A stretch of DNA of 64,000 nucleotides from positions 496,001-560,000 of the forward strand of contig NZ_JACVPN010000001.1 of the NCBI RefSeq assembly GCF_018881855.1, written 5' to 3'. Below the pieces are notes generated by a model. That model searched no databases and was not told the DNA's origin. It saw nothing but the letters and a program-made list of their open reading frames with translations. The position numbers and the translations under genes are program-made. This document shows, piece after piece, positions 51,909 through 61,662 of this stretch; position 1 is the first letter of the stretch; the number at the start of each line of letters is the position of its first letter. The stretch is from Polynucleobacter sp. MWH-Berg-3C6 (lineage in GTDB: Bacteria > Pseudomonadota > Gammaproteobacteria > Burkholderiales > Burkholderiaceae).

Positions 51909-53324
51909 ATGACCCGCAAGTTTTATCTACTCCTCCTGTTGAGCATTATTTGCACTTTCCTCGGAGCAACTGCATTTGCGCAGAAGGCAGGCTCGGGCTC
52001 GGACCAAATTGCAACTTTTGCAGCACCTATTCAGGATTTTCCAACAGAGGGCGAGCTCTTTGGATTGCCAGTAAACGTGCATGGTCAAACGACTTATATT
52101 AACCAGCGTTACAACAATTTCACATCCAGCTATTCTGGTTCGAATAGTTTGAATGCTCAGAAGTCAATGAGCTATACCTGGTCAGGCACTTTATTCTTTG
52201 GTGCTCGCGTGGCACCCAATACGGATATCTATTTCAATCCTGAAGTGATCTCTGGTGTACCTTTCTCTGGTCTTGAAGGTTTAGGTGGCTTTACCAATGG
52301 TGAGGGTAGTAAGGCTACTGGAGCTCAAGCTAAATTTTATTCTGCACGTGCTTTTGTACGTCAGACATTTAACCAAGAGGGCGACAAAGTTGTCCTTGAG
52401 AATGAAGCTAATCAAATTACACAAACCGTTAGTAGCAATCGTGTCGTTGTCACTGCCGGACAGTTTTCTACTTTAGATATTTTTGACGATAGTCGTTACG
52501 CTAAAGATCCGCGCATTCAGTTTATGAACTGGGGCAACATGACCTACTTGGCGTATGACTACGCTGCTGATGCGCGCGGCTACAGTACTGGCCTGGCGGG
52601 TGAGTGGTATTTGGAAAATTGGGTTCTGCGAGCCTCTCGTATGCTTGCACCCAAAAATCCTAATGGCCGCGATCTCAATTGGCAAATCTTTAATACTTAT
52701 GGTGACCAAGTTGAGGTTGAGCGGCAACACAATATTGCTGATCTTCCTGGTAAGGTTAGCGTACTTGCTTATCGCAACAGAATGATTCTGGCGCGCTTTT
52801 CTGATGCAACCAATTATGTGGTCGCTAACAATGCACAAGGTACGCAAGCGATTAATAATGTCCGCACTAATTACCAATATAAAACTGGTGTCGGTATTCA
52901 TGGCGAGCAGGCATTGACAAAAGATTTAGGTATCTATGGCCGTGCATTTACATCCGATGGCCATACTGAAACGATGTCTTTCACTGAGGCTGATAACTCA
53001 ATCTCAGTTGGCATGGGTATGAATGGCACAAGCTGGAAGCGTCCGAGTGACACCATTGGTATTTCTATGATGCAAAACGGCCTCTCAAGTTTTAGAAGAG
53101 GGTATTTGCAAGCTGGTGGCGTCTCTTACTTTATTGGCGACTATGCTGGTGCGGGTCAGACAATTTCCTATCGCCCAGAAAGAATTGGCGAGGTCTACTA
53201 CAACGCGATGGTGATTAAGAATGTGCTTGCTGGTTTGAACTTTCAGCACATCAACAATCCTGCATATAACGCTGCCCGCGGCCCTGTAAACATCGTATCT
53301 TTCAGGATTCACGCTGAGTTTTAA
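51909..53324 (+). CDS. OprB-family carbohydrate-selective porin
   Basis: A 471-residue outer-membrane beta-barrel with a signal peptide (MTRKFYLLLLLSIICTFLGATAFAQ). HGQTTYINQRYNNFTSSYSG near residue 57 and FFGARVAPNTDIYFNPEVISGVPFSGLEGLGGFTNGE are OprB signature segments. DDSRYAKDPRIQFMNWGNMTYLAYDYAADARGYSTGLAGEWYLENWVLRASRM also fits. The last residue is Phe, as expected for an outer-membrane barrel assembled by BamA. OprB porins admit glucose and other sugars, though many betaproteobacterial members carry other solutes. It stands directly upstream of the efflux operon but with its own region of 186 bases between. Confidence 0.88.
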   Translation: MTRKFYLLLLLSIICTFLGATAFAQKAGSGSDQIATFAAPIQDFPTEGELFGLPVNVHGQTTYINQRYNNFTSSYSGSNSLNAQKSMSYTWSGTLFFGARVAPNTDIYFNPEVISGVPFSGLEGLGGFTNGEGSKATGAQAKFYSARAFVRQTFNQEGDKVVLENEANQITQTVSSNRVVVTAGQFSTLDIFDDSRYAKDPRIQFMNWGNMTYLAYDYAADARGYSTGLAGEWYLENWVLRASRMLAPKNPNGRDLNWQIFNTYGDQVEVERQHNIADLPGKVSVLAYRNRMILARFSDATNYVVANNAQGTQAINNVRTNYQYKTGVGIHGEQALTKDLGIYGRAFTSDGHTETMSFTEADNSISVGMGMNGTSWKRPSDTIGISMMQNGLSSFRRGYLQAGGVSYFIGDYAGAGQTISYRPERIGEVYYNAMVIKNVLAGLNFQHINNPAYNAARGPVNIVSFRIHAEF

Positions 53325-53387
53325 GCGTTTTGTCGTTCCAGCTTTTAATTATTTCGTTAGAATCAATAAGTTAGCTATTCCCAATTA

Positions 53388-53416
53388 TTAGACTTTTGGC
53401 TTTTGTCACCTATAAT
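53388..53416 (+). promoter_or_regulatory. Candidate promoter of the metal-efflux operon
   Basis: TATAAT at 53411-53416 is a perfect -10 hexamer. TTAGAC at 53388-53393 is a weak -35 with 17-base spacing. Transcription would begin near 53423, at the first arm of the leader hairpin. Confidence 0.5.
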
Positions 53417-53423
53417 CATTAAA

Positions 53424-53471
53424 AGCCCCCTGAAATGGGTATTTTCAGGATCTAAATCTGCTTCAGGGGCT
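53424..53471 (+). promoter_or_regulatory. Leader with two mutually exclusive hairpins before the efflux operon
   Basis: Arm A (AGCCCCCTGAAA, 53424-53435) can pair with arm B (TTTCAGG, 53443-53449) over seven bases with a seven-base loop. Alternatively it pairs with arm C (TTCAGGGGCT, 53462-53471) over ten bases with one bulged C. Because A is shared, only one can form. No T run follows C, so it is not a simple terminator. The same dyads could be DNA operators. Confidence 0.55.
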
Positions 53472-53510
53472 ATAAAAACAGCATTTATATTGATTTAGAG
53501 GTAGCCGCAT

Positions 53511-55034
53511 TTGTTGATTTACGGCATACGTAAGAGAGACGTAGCAAATTTATTCAAAAGCATTGCACCATACGCAATGGCAACTTTTGCGATTTTTGCT
53601 TTTGCACAAGTTGCTGCTCAGAGCGCTCCTGCGAGTGTCACTGTGCAATCGGGTGACTCCTCTTTATCAGCGCCGCCATCGATTGGTTCGCAACTCAGTA
53701 ACCAAGAACAAAGTGCGAAAGCAGCCGAGTTATTTGCACCGGTTACCAAAGCGAATACGCCCAAGATTTATACCAAGCCCGTTTCATCCGGGCCAACAGA
53801 GATGGATTTACGGCAATTGTGGGGGGAGTTAAAGCTCAATAACCCACAACTGTCTTCCTTGCGCGAGTCCTACTTATCTGCAAAAGCAACAGTACCGCAG
53901 ATTGCTGCACCAGCTAATCCACAGGTTGGATTGGTATGGTCAGGTATGCCCGTGAATTCACCATTTGCCTTGGGCGGTGCAAATGCACCATCACCAAATA
54001 ATCCAGGTGGCGGTGGCATTAGTAGTAATAACTCAATTTCTGTAGCGCAACCATTTCAGTTTCCTGGAAAAAAGAGTTTGGCTGCAGATATTGCAGACAC
54101 CAATGCTGAAGCTCTTTTGGCAAGCTCTGAATCTACTTATTTGCAATTGGGTGCACAGCTCTCAACCCTTTACTACAACGCGCTAGCGGCTCAGAAGCAA
54201 CTCCAGGTTCTAAAAGAATCTGTCATGCGCTTGGAGATGGTAAAGAATGTTGCTAAAGCACGTTACGCCAATAATGCTGCGGCGTATGTTGAGTATTTGA
54301 ATGCGCAAGTAGCACAAAGTGCGGCCGAAGCCGATCAGTTCAATGTCGAGCGTCAATTGCAAGTTGCACTAAATAACATCAATACCTTGGTTGGTCGTCA
54401 TTCCCGTGAAAAGCTAGTGCTCCGTGGCGATGTACGACGCGCCATGAATGGTGTGCCAACATTAGTCGAGCTAGAGGACTATGCAGAATCTAGTCATCCT
54501 GCTCTAAAGAGTTCAGCCTTGCAACTCGATGCTGCACGTAAAGGTGTTGCTCTTGCCAAGAAAGCATATCTCCCAGACTTTCAGGTGATTGGTTCCTCTT
54601 ATACTCCGCGTGGACCATTTTCTGCTAACAACGGCGCGATGTTTTATCAGTTCGAATTAGATCTCATTATTCCGCTGTATTTCTTTACTAAGGAAAAGTA
54701 TGGGGTAGAGCAGGCGCAACGTAATCAAGCAGCTGCTGAGGCCGGTAATATTTCTAATCGCCAGCAAATTGTATTGGCTGTAAATACGGCATATGCCACT
54801 TATGAGCAGGCCAAAACCCAAACTCAGTTTTTAAAAGATCGCCAAGTGCCACAAGCCGATGCTGCCTATAAGGTCGGCCTGACCCAGTACTCTAATAATG
54901 GCCAGGGCTTTAATGATCTATTGACTGCGCAAACTCAATTGCGTAACTTAGAGATTGCATTGGCGCAAGCAGAGAGTAATCTATTGCAAGCGCAAGCAGT
55001 ATTAATGGTTTCTGCAGGCAAAGAGCCTTTTTAA
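53511..55034 (+). CDS. TolC/CusC-type outer-membrane factor of the RND pump
   Basis: A 507-residue outer-membrane efflux channel. TTG starts at 53511 or 53514 follow AGAGG; no ATG is suited. The signal region is YAMATFAIFAFAQVAAQSA. Residues about 100-500 contain the two OEP repeats with long coiled coils: MDLRQLWGELKLNNPQLSSLRESYLSAKATV and LVELEDYAESSHPALKSSALQLDAARKGVALAKKAYLPDFQV. The C-terminal segment ends in QAQAVLMVSAGKEPF. It is the first gene of a three-gene operon with periplasmic adaptor and RND pump, in the order of CzcCBA and CusCBA. Confidence 0.9.
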   Translation: MLIYGIRKRDVANLFKSIAPYAMATFAIFAFAQVAAQSAPASVTVQSGDSSLSAPPSIGSQLSNQEQSAKAAELFAPVTKANTPKIYTKPVSSGPTEMDLRQLWGELKLNNPQLSSLRESYLSAKATVPQIAAPANPQVGLVWSGMPVNSPFALGGANAPSPNNPGGGGISSNNSISVAQPFQFPGKKSLAADIADTNAEALLASSESTYLQLGAQLSTLYYNALAAQKQLQVLKESVMRLEMVKNVAKARYANNAAAYVEYLNAQVAQSAAEADQFNVERQLQVALNNINTLVGRHSREKLVLRGDVRRAMNGVPTLVELEDYAESSHPALKSSALQLDAARKGVALAKKAYLPDFQVIGSSYTPRGPFSANNGAMFYQFELDLIIPLYFFTKEKYGVEQAQRNQAAAEAGNISNRQQIVLAVNTAYATYEQAKTQTQFLKDRQVPQADAAYKVGLTQYSNNGQGFNDLLTAQTQLRNLEIALAQAESNLLQAQAVLMVSAGKEPF

Positions 55035-55043
55035 GGAGCAGTT

Positions 55044-56315
55044 TTGGTTGATAAATTGATTGCGTTTCTAAAGGGTTTAACTGAAAAAGTAAAACCGCAT
55101 TTGCATAAAGGTGTGCACCATGGCACACATCATGCAAAAGTTGCCGCTACTGGTTTGGTGGGTTTGTATTGGAATCTCTCCCCAACAAATCGTTATCGCG
55201 TTCGCTTAGCCGCTTTTGCCTTTGCAATTCTGTCTCTGGGCATTGTGCTGGGTCGCGTTACTAACGTAAATCGCGCTGTCAAAATTGAAAGCTCTGGTAA
55301 GGGGTTAAAGGTTGAAGCCACTGGTGTATTAGAGCTGCAGCTTCCAGGTGTAAAACTCAATCCTGAGATTTATGTATTTCAGACTGCAGAAAAAGTTCAG
55401 GTGCCAGTGAATATTAAAGTGCCCGGACGTCTTGCATTTAATGCTGAAAAATCAAAAGTGCTATCAGCACGCGCCCCGGGTAGGGTTGAACGTATTTATG
55501 CTTTTGATGGTGCACAAGTGGACATTGGTTCACCAGTTGTAGAGCTTTATAGTCCAGAATTTATTTCCGCCCAACAAGAGTATTTACTTTCCTCTAAAAC
55601 TGCTAAGGTTTTAGAGAGTAGTAAAACTATGAGTGATTTGCTGGGGGATGCTCGTATTACTCAGCAGGCTGCTGCTAACCGCATGAGAAATCTAGGTGCG
55701 GGAGATGGGGATATCAAGAGCATTGAAACTACCGGCAAGACAACAGCTAATTTGGTGATGCGCTCACCACTGAAGGGCGTTGTAGTGAAGCGCAATGTTG
55801 AACCTGGTGCCGCAGTGAACTCTGGTGATGTGATTGCTACCTTGGCTGACCCTAAGCAGTTATGGTTCTTGGGTAATGTGTTTGAGCAAGACTTTAGGAT
55901 GATTAAGCAGGGGCAAAAAATGATTTTGCGCCTTGAAGCGTATCCTGAAAAAGAGTTCATTGCTTATGCCAATTACATTGCTCCAGCTATTGATCCACAA
56001 ACGAGAGCTTTATTGATTCGTGCTGATGTAGAAAATATTGATGATTTACTGCGACCGGACATGTATGCCTCTGGTCTGCTGACTACGGGCACTGCGGATG
56101 CCGTAGTTGTTCCACAATCAGCCATTGTCCGTATTCGTGAGAATCGATTTGCCATCATTAAAGTGGGCGAAGAGACTTTCCGTCGTGTGCCCGTTAAAGG
56201 ATATGACCTGAATAGCAAGGCCTTTGCGATTACCGAGGGCGTTGAACCTGGATGGAAGGTTTTGGCAGAAGGCGCTGTTTTGTTGAACGACCGCTTCGCC
56301 AAGCAGGAGGACTAA
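55044..56315 (+). CDS. Periplasmic adaptor (membrane fusion protein) of a CzcB/CusB type
   Basis: A 423-residue adaptor starting at TTG after AAGGAG, ten bases after the channel gene. It begins with a positively charged segment and His cluster (KPHLHKGVHHGTHHAKV) before a signal/anchor helix (AAFAFAILSLGIVLG), so it has a cytosolic His-rich extension. The mature part has the barrel-sandwich half PGRVERIYAFDGAQVDIGSPVVELYSPEF and the returning VMRSPLKGVVVKRNVEPGAAV, then the beta-barrel and membrane-proximal domains. The N-terminal HxxHxGxHHGTHH may bind metal ions. It links the inner-membrane pump to the channel. Confidence 0.9.
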   Translation: MVDKLIAFLKGLTEKVKPHLHKGVHHGTHHAKVAATGLVGLYWNLSPTNRYRVRLAAFAFAILSLGIVLGRVTNVNRAVKIESSGKGLKVEATGVLELQLPGVKLNPEIYVFQTAEKVQVPVNIKVPGRLAFNAEKSKVLSARAPGRVERIYAFDGAQVDIGSPVVELYSPEFISAQQEYLLSSKTAKVLESSKTMSDLLGDARITQQAAANRMRNLGAGDGDIKSIETTGKTTANLVMRSPLKGVVVKRNVEPGAAVNSGDVIATLADPKQLWFLGNVFEQDFRMIKQGQKMILRLEAYPEKEFIAYANYIAPAIDPQTRALLIRADVENIDDLLRPDMYASGLLTTGTADAVVVPQSAIVRIRENRFAIIKVGEETFRRVPVKGYDLNSKAFAITEGVEPGWKVLAEGAVLLNDRFAKQED

Positions 56316-59300
56316 GTGAGCGTCTTCACCTCCTTCATTCGAGGGGTAATCGAGAAGCGGGTACTGGTTATCTTCGCCTCCATCGTATTACTTGGATTGG
56401 GCATGCTCAGTTTGAGCAAATTGCCAATTCAGCCATATCCTGGTGTTGCGCCGCTAACCATTCAAGCTATTTCACAATGGCCTGGAAGAAGTACTACTGA
56501 GGTTGAGCAGCAAGTCACTATTCCGGTTGAGAACGCATTAGCGGGTATTCCAGGCCTGCAAGCTTTTCGCTCGGTATCTCTATTTGGCTTATCTGTAGTC
56601 ACACTCAAGTTTAATGACACTACAGATCCATTCAAGGCGCGCCAAACATTCTTAGCAAACTTAGCTAACGTGAGTTTTCCGCCGGGTGTGACTTCAAGTA
56701 TTAGCCCTGACTCAGACGCGACCGGCGAGATCATGCGTTATGAAGTCCGTTCTGAATATGCGACTTCAACACTATTAAAGACGCTGCAGAACTATGAGAT
56801 CTATAAAGAGCTCAAGCAAACGCCAGGTGTAGCCGACGTTTCTTCATTTGGTGGCAAGGTACGGCAATATCAGGTGATCGTCAGTCCTGAAAGCCTTCAG
56901 GCTAAAGGCGTTTCTGTTAATCAATTGATCTTAGCGCTCACAAATGCCAATAGCAATGCTGGGGGTGGTCTACTGCCTAGCGGTGAGCAACAGTTTGTAG
57001 TGCGTGGCGTAGGCTTACTAAAAAATATCGCAGATATTAAGGAAGTAGTCATCACCATCAACAATGGCGTGCCGATCCGTATTGGTGATGTAGCTAAAGT
57101 AGAGATTGGTAACGCACCACGTTTGGGTATGTTCCAGTTCAACAACAATCCTGACTCTGTTGAAGGGATCGTTTATTTGCGTCGCGGCGAGAATGCTACT
57201 GAAGTATTGGCGCGAGTTCGTAATACTGTTGACAACATCAATAAGCATGTATTACCACCAGGCATTGAAGTAAAGCCGTTCTACGATCGTCAGGTTCTTT
57301 TAGACATCACAATTGGTACTGTTAAGCATACCTTGTTCTTTGGTATCTCTTTGGTTTTGGCAGTCTTATTCTTCTTCTTGGGCAATATTCGCGCAGCTGC
57401 CGTAGTTGCTGCAGTTATTCCGTTGGCTTTGTGTGTGTCATTTATCCAAATGCATTTATGGAGTGTTCCAGCCAACTTGATTTCTTTGGGTGCGATTGAC
57501 TTTGGAGTGATCGTCGACTCCGCGGTGATTCTGACGGAGAACGTCATGCGTCACTTAGAAGAGGGTGGTAAGCGCCTAAACCAAAGCATCATTATGGCAA
57601 CCAGTGAAGTGCAGCGCGCCATGATTTATTCGACCGGCATCATCATCGTGGCTTACTCCCCATTGTTCTTCATGGGCGGTGTGGAAGGCATCATCTTTAA
57701 GCCAATGGCCTTCACCATGGGCTTTGCTTTGATTGCGGCCATGGTCTTGAGTCTAACTTTCTTGCCAGCAATGATCTCATTGGTATTCGGTGAGAATCTG
57801 CATCACAAGCCACCATCATTTATCACCAAAATTCTCGAAAGCTACAAGCCTTTGCTCAGAAGATGGATGGATCGTCCATTGACAGTATTTTCAGTAGCGG
57901 TGTTTGTGCTTGGATTAACCCTATTAAGCATGACTCGCCTAGGCACGGCATTCTTGCCGACTCTAGAAGAAAATAATATTTGGCTACGCGTTACCTTGCC
58001 AAATACAGTCGATCTGGATTATTCAGTGAAGGTTGCTAATCAATTACGTGAAACCTTTATGAGGCAACCTGAGATTGATAAGGTTGCCGCGCAAATTGGT
58101 CGTCCTGATGACGGCACTGATTCTACTGGTGTGTTTAACCAAGAATACGGACTCTATTTAAAGAGCCCTGATAAGATGCCTGCCGGATCTTCCAAGAAAG
58201 ATCTGATTACTCATTTAGAAAACGAGCTCAATAAGATTCCAGGCATTACTTATAGCTTCTCGCAATACATCCAAGATAACGTCAATGAGGCCTTATCGGG
58301 TGTTAAAGGTGAGAACTCAGTCAAGATTTATGGCACAGATCTAGAAGTCCTAGATCAAAAAGCACATGAAGTGATTGATCAGCTGAAAAAGGTGCGTGGC
58401 GTTGCTGATGAGGGCATCTTAAAAGAGCTTGGTCAGCCAACTCTCAATATCCAGATTGATCGTGAGCGTGCAGCTCGTTACAACATTAACGTGAATGATA
58501 TTCAGACTGTGGTTGCTAATGCGATCGGTGGTGCAGCAGTCACCAATTTACTTGAAGATGAAAAGACCTTTGGTATTGCGATTCGTTTAAATGAAGGCAG
58601 CCGTAATGATGTGGCAGATATTGGTCATTTATTGGTTGACTCTCCCGATGGCATCAAGATACCGCTCTCAATGGTCGCTACGGTTAAATTAACTGATGGG
58701 CCATTCTTTATCTATCGTGAAGCAGGTAAGCGCTATATTGCAATTAAATTTAGCGTGCGTAATCGTGACTTAGGTAGCGCTGTTGAAGATGCGCAGTATT
58801 TGGTTGAGCAAAACATTACCTTGCCGCCAAACTATTCCATTAGCTGGGATGGCCAATTCAATCAAATGAAGCAGGCACAAAAGAAGCTCATGTTGATTGT
58901 GCCTTTAGCCTTACTTGGCATCTTCTTATTGCTTGTGAGCGCCTTTGGTAACTTCCGTGACGCCTTTATTGTGATGATCAATGTGCCATTTGCAGCCATT
59001 GGCGGTGTACTTGCTTTGCATCTTGCCGGTGAAACATTGAGCATCTCAGCATTTTTTGGATTCTTGTCGCTCTTTGGGATTGCAATTCAGGATGGTGTGA
59101 TCTTGATCTCCTTTATTAATAAAACGGCTGCAACAGAGCATGGCCAGATGAAGGACATCATGGTGGAGGGCGCCTCTTTGCGTGTACGTCCGGTTCTGAT
59201 GACTGCAGCACTCTCAGGTTTAGGTCTTTTGCCAGCCGCTTTGTCGCACTCGATTGGTTCTGAGGCACAGCGTCCGCTCGCCTTGGTGATTGTTGGTGGC

Positions 59301-59393
59301 ATGGTGACAACTACTATCTTGACGCTTTTGGTCTTACCAGTGATTTATGGCTGGTTCAGAGGACGCGCATTAACACCAGCAAGTAATATTTAA
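56316..59393 (+). CDS. HME-type RND efflux pump (CzcA/CusA family)
   Basis: A 1025-residue proton-driven pump with 12 spans and two large periplasmic loops. It starts at GTG immediately after the adaptor's stop. The fourth span reads DFGVIVDSAVILTEN (around residue 395-409), the D..G...D.A.....EN proton-relay pattern that marks the heavy-metal-efflux RND class. By this motif it is nearer the CzcA-type (divalent Zn/Co/Cd) group than to the CusA group, whose relay has a different first residue. The specific metal is not certain. No regulator gene is adjacent. The complex ejects metal ions through the outer membrane. Confidence 0.92.
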   Translation: MSVFTSFIRGVIEKRVLVIFASIVLLGLGMLSLSKLPIQPYPGVAPLTIQAISQWPGRSTTEVEQQVTIPVENALAGIPGLQAFRSVSLFGLSVVTLKFNDTTDPFKARQTFLANLANVSFPPGVTSSISPDSDATGEIMRYEVRSEYATSTLLKTLQNYEIYKELKQTPGVADVSSFGGKVRQYQVIVSPESLQAKGVSVNQLILALTNANSNAGGGLLPSGEQQFVVRGVGLLKNIADIKEVVITINNGVPIRIGDVAKVEIGNAPRLGMFQFNNNPDSVEGIVYLRRGENATEVLARVRNTVDNINKHVLPPGIEVKPFYDRQVLLDITIGTVKHTLFFGISLVLAVLFFFLGNIRAAAVVAAVIPLALCVSFIQMHLWSVPANLISLGAIDFGVIVDSAVILTENVMRHLEEGGKRLNQSIIMATSEVQRAMIYSTGIIIVAYSPLFFMGGVEGIIFKPMAFTMGFALIAAMVLSLTFLPAMISLVFGENLHHKPPSFITKILESYKPLLRRWMDRPLTVFSVAVFVLGLTLLSMTRLGTAFLPTLEENNIWLRVTLPNTVDLDYSVKVANQLRETFMRQPEIDKVAAQIGRPDDGTDSTGVFNQEYGLYLKSPDKMPAGSSKKDLITHLENELNKIPGITYSFSQYIQDNVNEALSGVKGENSVKIYGTDLEVLDQKAHEVIDQLKKVRGVADEGILKELGQPTLNIQIDRERAARYNINVNDIQTVVANAIGGAAVTNLLEDEKTFGIAIRLNEGSRNDVADIGHLLVDSPDGIKIPLSMVATVKLTDGPFFIYREAGKRYIAIKFSVRNRDLGSAVEDAQYLVEQNITLPPNYSISWDGQFNQMKQAQKKLMLIVPLALLGIFLLLVSAFGNFRDAFIVMINVPFAAIGGVLALHLAGETLSISAFFGFLSLFGIAIQDGVILISFINKTAATEHGQMKDIMVEGASLRVRPVLMTAALSGLGLLPAALSHSIGSEAQRPLALVIVGGMVTTTILTLLVLPVIYGWFRGRALTPASNI

Positions 59394-59415
59394 GTTAAGA
59401 AAGTAATGAATAGTC

Positions 59416-60204
59416 ATGAGTGAACGTCAACCCCATATCTTGGTTTCTAACGATGATGGCTACCTCGCTCCTGGCTTGCTTGCCCTGGTGAACGCTGTCC
59501 GTCCATTGGGCCGTATTACAGTCATTGCACCTGAGCAAAATCATAGCGGAGCATCCAACTCTTTAACCTTATCTAGACCGCTTTCGATTCATCGAGTTGC
59601 TGGTGGCGAGCGAGATGGTTTCTTTTTCATTAATGGCACGCCCACAGATTGTGTGCACGTGGCGATGACCGGCTTTCTAGATGAAAAGCCCGACCTAGTG
59701 ATCTCCGGCATTAATCAGGGCGAGAACATGGGCGAAGATGTACTGTATTCCGGTACGGTTGCAGCAGCTATTGAAGGAGTGATGTTTGGTGTTCCAGGCA
59801 TTGCTTTCTCACAAATTGATCGTGGCTGGAATCGGATTGAGGATGCTGCTAAAGCGGCACATGATGTCGTTGCGCAAATGTTGATTTCAGCGCTTGCTAG
59901 AACAGAAGGTACTGCGACATTGCTGAACGTCAATATCCCAAATCGTCCTTACGCAGATTTATATCGCTGGCGTGTAACACGCCTAGGGAATCGCCATCAT
60001 TCGCAGCCAGTAGTAGTGCAGGATAGCCCGCGTGGCGACAAGATCTATTGGATTGGCGCAGCAGGACACGTAAAAGATAATTCAGAAGGCACAGATTTTC
60101 ATGCAATTGATGAAGGTTGCATTTCCATTACTCCAATGCAATTGGATTTGAGTCATCACGCACGCTTAGCAGCGATGCGATCTCATGGTTGGGATCGCGG
60201 TTGA
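59416..60204 (+). CDS. surE: 5'/3'-nucleotidase SurE
   Basis: A 262-residue metal-dependent phosphatase. [11 protein letters not shown] (Asn12, Asp13, Asp14) is the metal-binding element; [53 protein letters not shown] and IPNRPY are the remaining conserved blocks. It hydrolyses nucleoside monophosphates and 3'-nucleotides and is induced in stationary phase in enteric bacteria. It heads a compact operon; its stop overlaps the start of pcm by four bases (TTGA). Confidence 0.97.
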   Translation: MSERQPHILVSNDDGYLAPGLLALVNAVRPLGRITVIAPEQNHSGASNSLTLSRPLSIHRVAGGERDGFFFINGTPTDCVHVAMTGFLDEKPDLVISGINQGENMGEDVLYSGTVAAAIEGVMFGVPGIAFSQIDRGWNRIEDAAKAAHDVVAQMLISALARTEGTATLLNVNIPNRPYADLYRWRVTRLGNRHHSQPVVVQDSPRGDKIYWIGAAGHVKDNSEGTDFHAIDEGCISITPMQLDLSHHARLAAMRSHGWDRG

Positions 60205-60857
60205 AGGCTCCCACCGAAAGATTTGCCGCCTATCGTCAAGCGCTAGCAGCCAAAGTGCATGCTGGCGGTGTGAAGCACGGCAAAACCCTAGAAGCCATTG
60301 CAACTGTTCCACGCCATGCATTTATTGATGCAGGTTTGCATGCACAAGCTTATGAAGATACAGCCCTTCCTATTGGTCAAGAGCAAACGATTTCTAAGCC
60401 ATCAGTGGTAGCTCGCATGATTGAGTTATTGCATAAGCCTAGGCATCCACTTGGTAAAGTGCTCGAGATTGGTACAGGTTGCGGTTACCAAGCAGCTGTA
60501 CTCAGTCTGCTAGCAGATGAGGTGTATTCAATAGAGCGTATTCGTCCGCTGCATGATATGGCTAGGGCTAAGCTGCGTCCATTTCGGATTAATAATCTGC
60601 GCTTGATCTACGGCGATGGTATTTTGGGTTTGCCACAGGCCGCGCCTTTTGATGGCATTATCCTGGCGGCTGCTGGTTTGGGCATCCCTGATGCTTTATT
60701 AGATCAATTGGCTATCGGAGGTCGTTTAGTTGCTCCAGTCGCTAAAAATGAAAAAGAGCAGCAGCTCATTATGGTTGAAAGAATGAGCTCCCAGCGCTAC
60801 CAAAGAACTGTCCTGGACGAGGTCTTTTTTGTACCCTTACAATCAGGGGTAATATGA
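60201..60857 (+). CDS. pcm: Protein-L-isoaspartate O-methyltransferase
   Basis: A 218-residue SAM-dependent enzyme that methylates isoaspartyl residues of aged proteins. I place the start at TTG 60201, inside the surE stop (TTGA junction); the ORF is open farther to 60117, but that part is out of frame with any conserved residue and overlaps surE. The SAM site is [15 protein letters not shown], and [34 protein letters not shown] is the substrate-binding opening. ATGA overlap links it to nlpD. Length fits the family. Confidence 0.95.
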   Translation: MKAPTERFAAYRQALAAKVHAGGVKHGKTLEAIATVPRHAFIDAGLHAQAYEDTALPIGQEQTISKPSVVARMIELLHKPRHPLGKVLEIGTGCGYQAAVLSLLADEVYSIERIRPLHDMARAKLRPFRINNLRLIYGDGILGLPQAAPFDGIILAAAGLGIPDALLDQLAIGGRLVAPVAKNEKEQQLIMVERMSSQRYQRTVLDEVFFVPLQSGVI

Positions 60858-61645
60858 AATCTCAGCAGAATTCAAGACCCACTATGCCTAAAAGCTTTTT
60901 CATTGCGCTCATGTCCGCATCTTTGGTGTTGATCGTGGGTTGTTCTACGCCCCGCACCAAGCCTGCCAATGTTACGGATCGTTCTGGAGGATCTGTCGCC
61001 TATGATCCAGCGCCACCCGGTTACTACAGAGTTAAAAAAGGCGACACTCTAGCGCGTATTGCTTTAGATCATGGTCAAGGACCGCGTGATGTAGCACAGT
61101 GGAATAAAGCAGAAAATCCGAACTTCAATCCCAATGTGATTGAGGTAGGCGATTTAATTTTGATTAAGCCGCCAGCAAGTGCTAAAACTGCTAAGCCAGT
61201 CGATAAAAAATCTACTACGGGCAGCGATAAAGCAGATGCGCCTTCATCAGCACCAGAGCCCGCTAAGCCAGAAGTCGTAGCGGAACCTGGCATTCGTTTG
61301 TCTTGGCCCGCCAAAGGTAAGGTCACTGGCGAATTTAACGAGACCAATAAAGGTATCGACATTGCTGGCAAGGTTGGCGAGCCGGTACTAGCAGCCTCTG
61401 ATGGCAAAGTGGTTTACGCTGGCAATAGTTTGCGTGGTTACGGTAACTTAGTCATCGTGAAGCACGACAACACCTATCTCACTGCCTATGCGCACAATAG
61501 TAAGCTCTTGGTTAAAGAGGGTGATAGCGTGCGCAAGGGTCAAAAGATTGCCGAGATGGGTGATACCGATACTAATGCCCCTAAACTCCATTTTGAATTG
61601 CGCGTAAACGGTAAGCCAGTCAATCCAACGCCGTATTTGCAGTAA
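60854..61645 (+). CDS. nlpD: NlpD-type murein hydrolase activator lipoprotein
   Basis: A 263-residue lipoprotein (lipobox LIVGC, Cys30). A LysM domain spans about residues 57-102 ([20 protein letters not shown]), then a Ser/Ala/Lys-rich linker. A C-terminal LytM/M23 domain at about 150-263 reads [68 protein letters not shown] and LHFELRVNG. The first His-x3-Asp is degenerate (GIDIA), as in NlpD, so it activates amidases such as AmiC and does not cleave peptidoglycan itself. In many relatives rpoS follows directly. Confidence 0.95.
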   Translation: MKSQQNSRPTMPKSFFIALMSASLVLIVGCSTPRTKPANVTDRSGGSVAYDPAPPGYYRVKKGDTLARIALDHGQGPRDVAQWNKAENPNFNPNVIEVGDLILIKPPASAKTAKPVDKKSTTGSDKADAPSSAPEPAKPEVVAEPGIRLSWPAKGKVTGEFNETNKGIDIAGKVGEPVLAASDGKVVYAGNSLRGYGNLVIVKHDNTYLTAYAHNSKLLVKEGDSVRKGQKIAEMGDTDTNAPKLHFELRVNGKPVNPTPYLQ

Positions 61646-61662
61646 CGGTTCGGCAAGAGCGT

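Noticed and set aside
51782..52102. ORF of 106 codons upstream of the porin
   Set aside because: It overlaps the signal region of the porin in another frame, has no ribosome site, and its composition is that of random reading.
59416..60857. Long pcm ORF starting at 60117
   Set aside because: The extra 28 codons lie wholly inside surE, and the TTGA junction at 60201 gives the normal family length.
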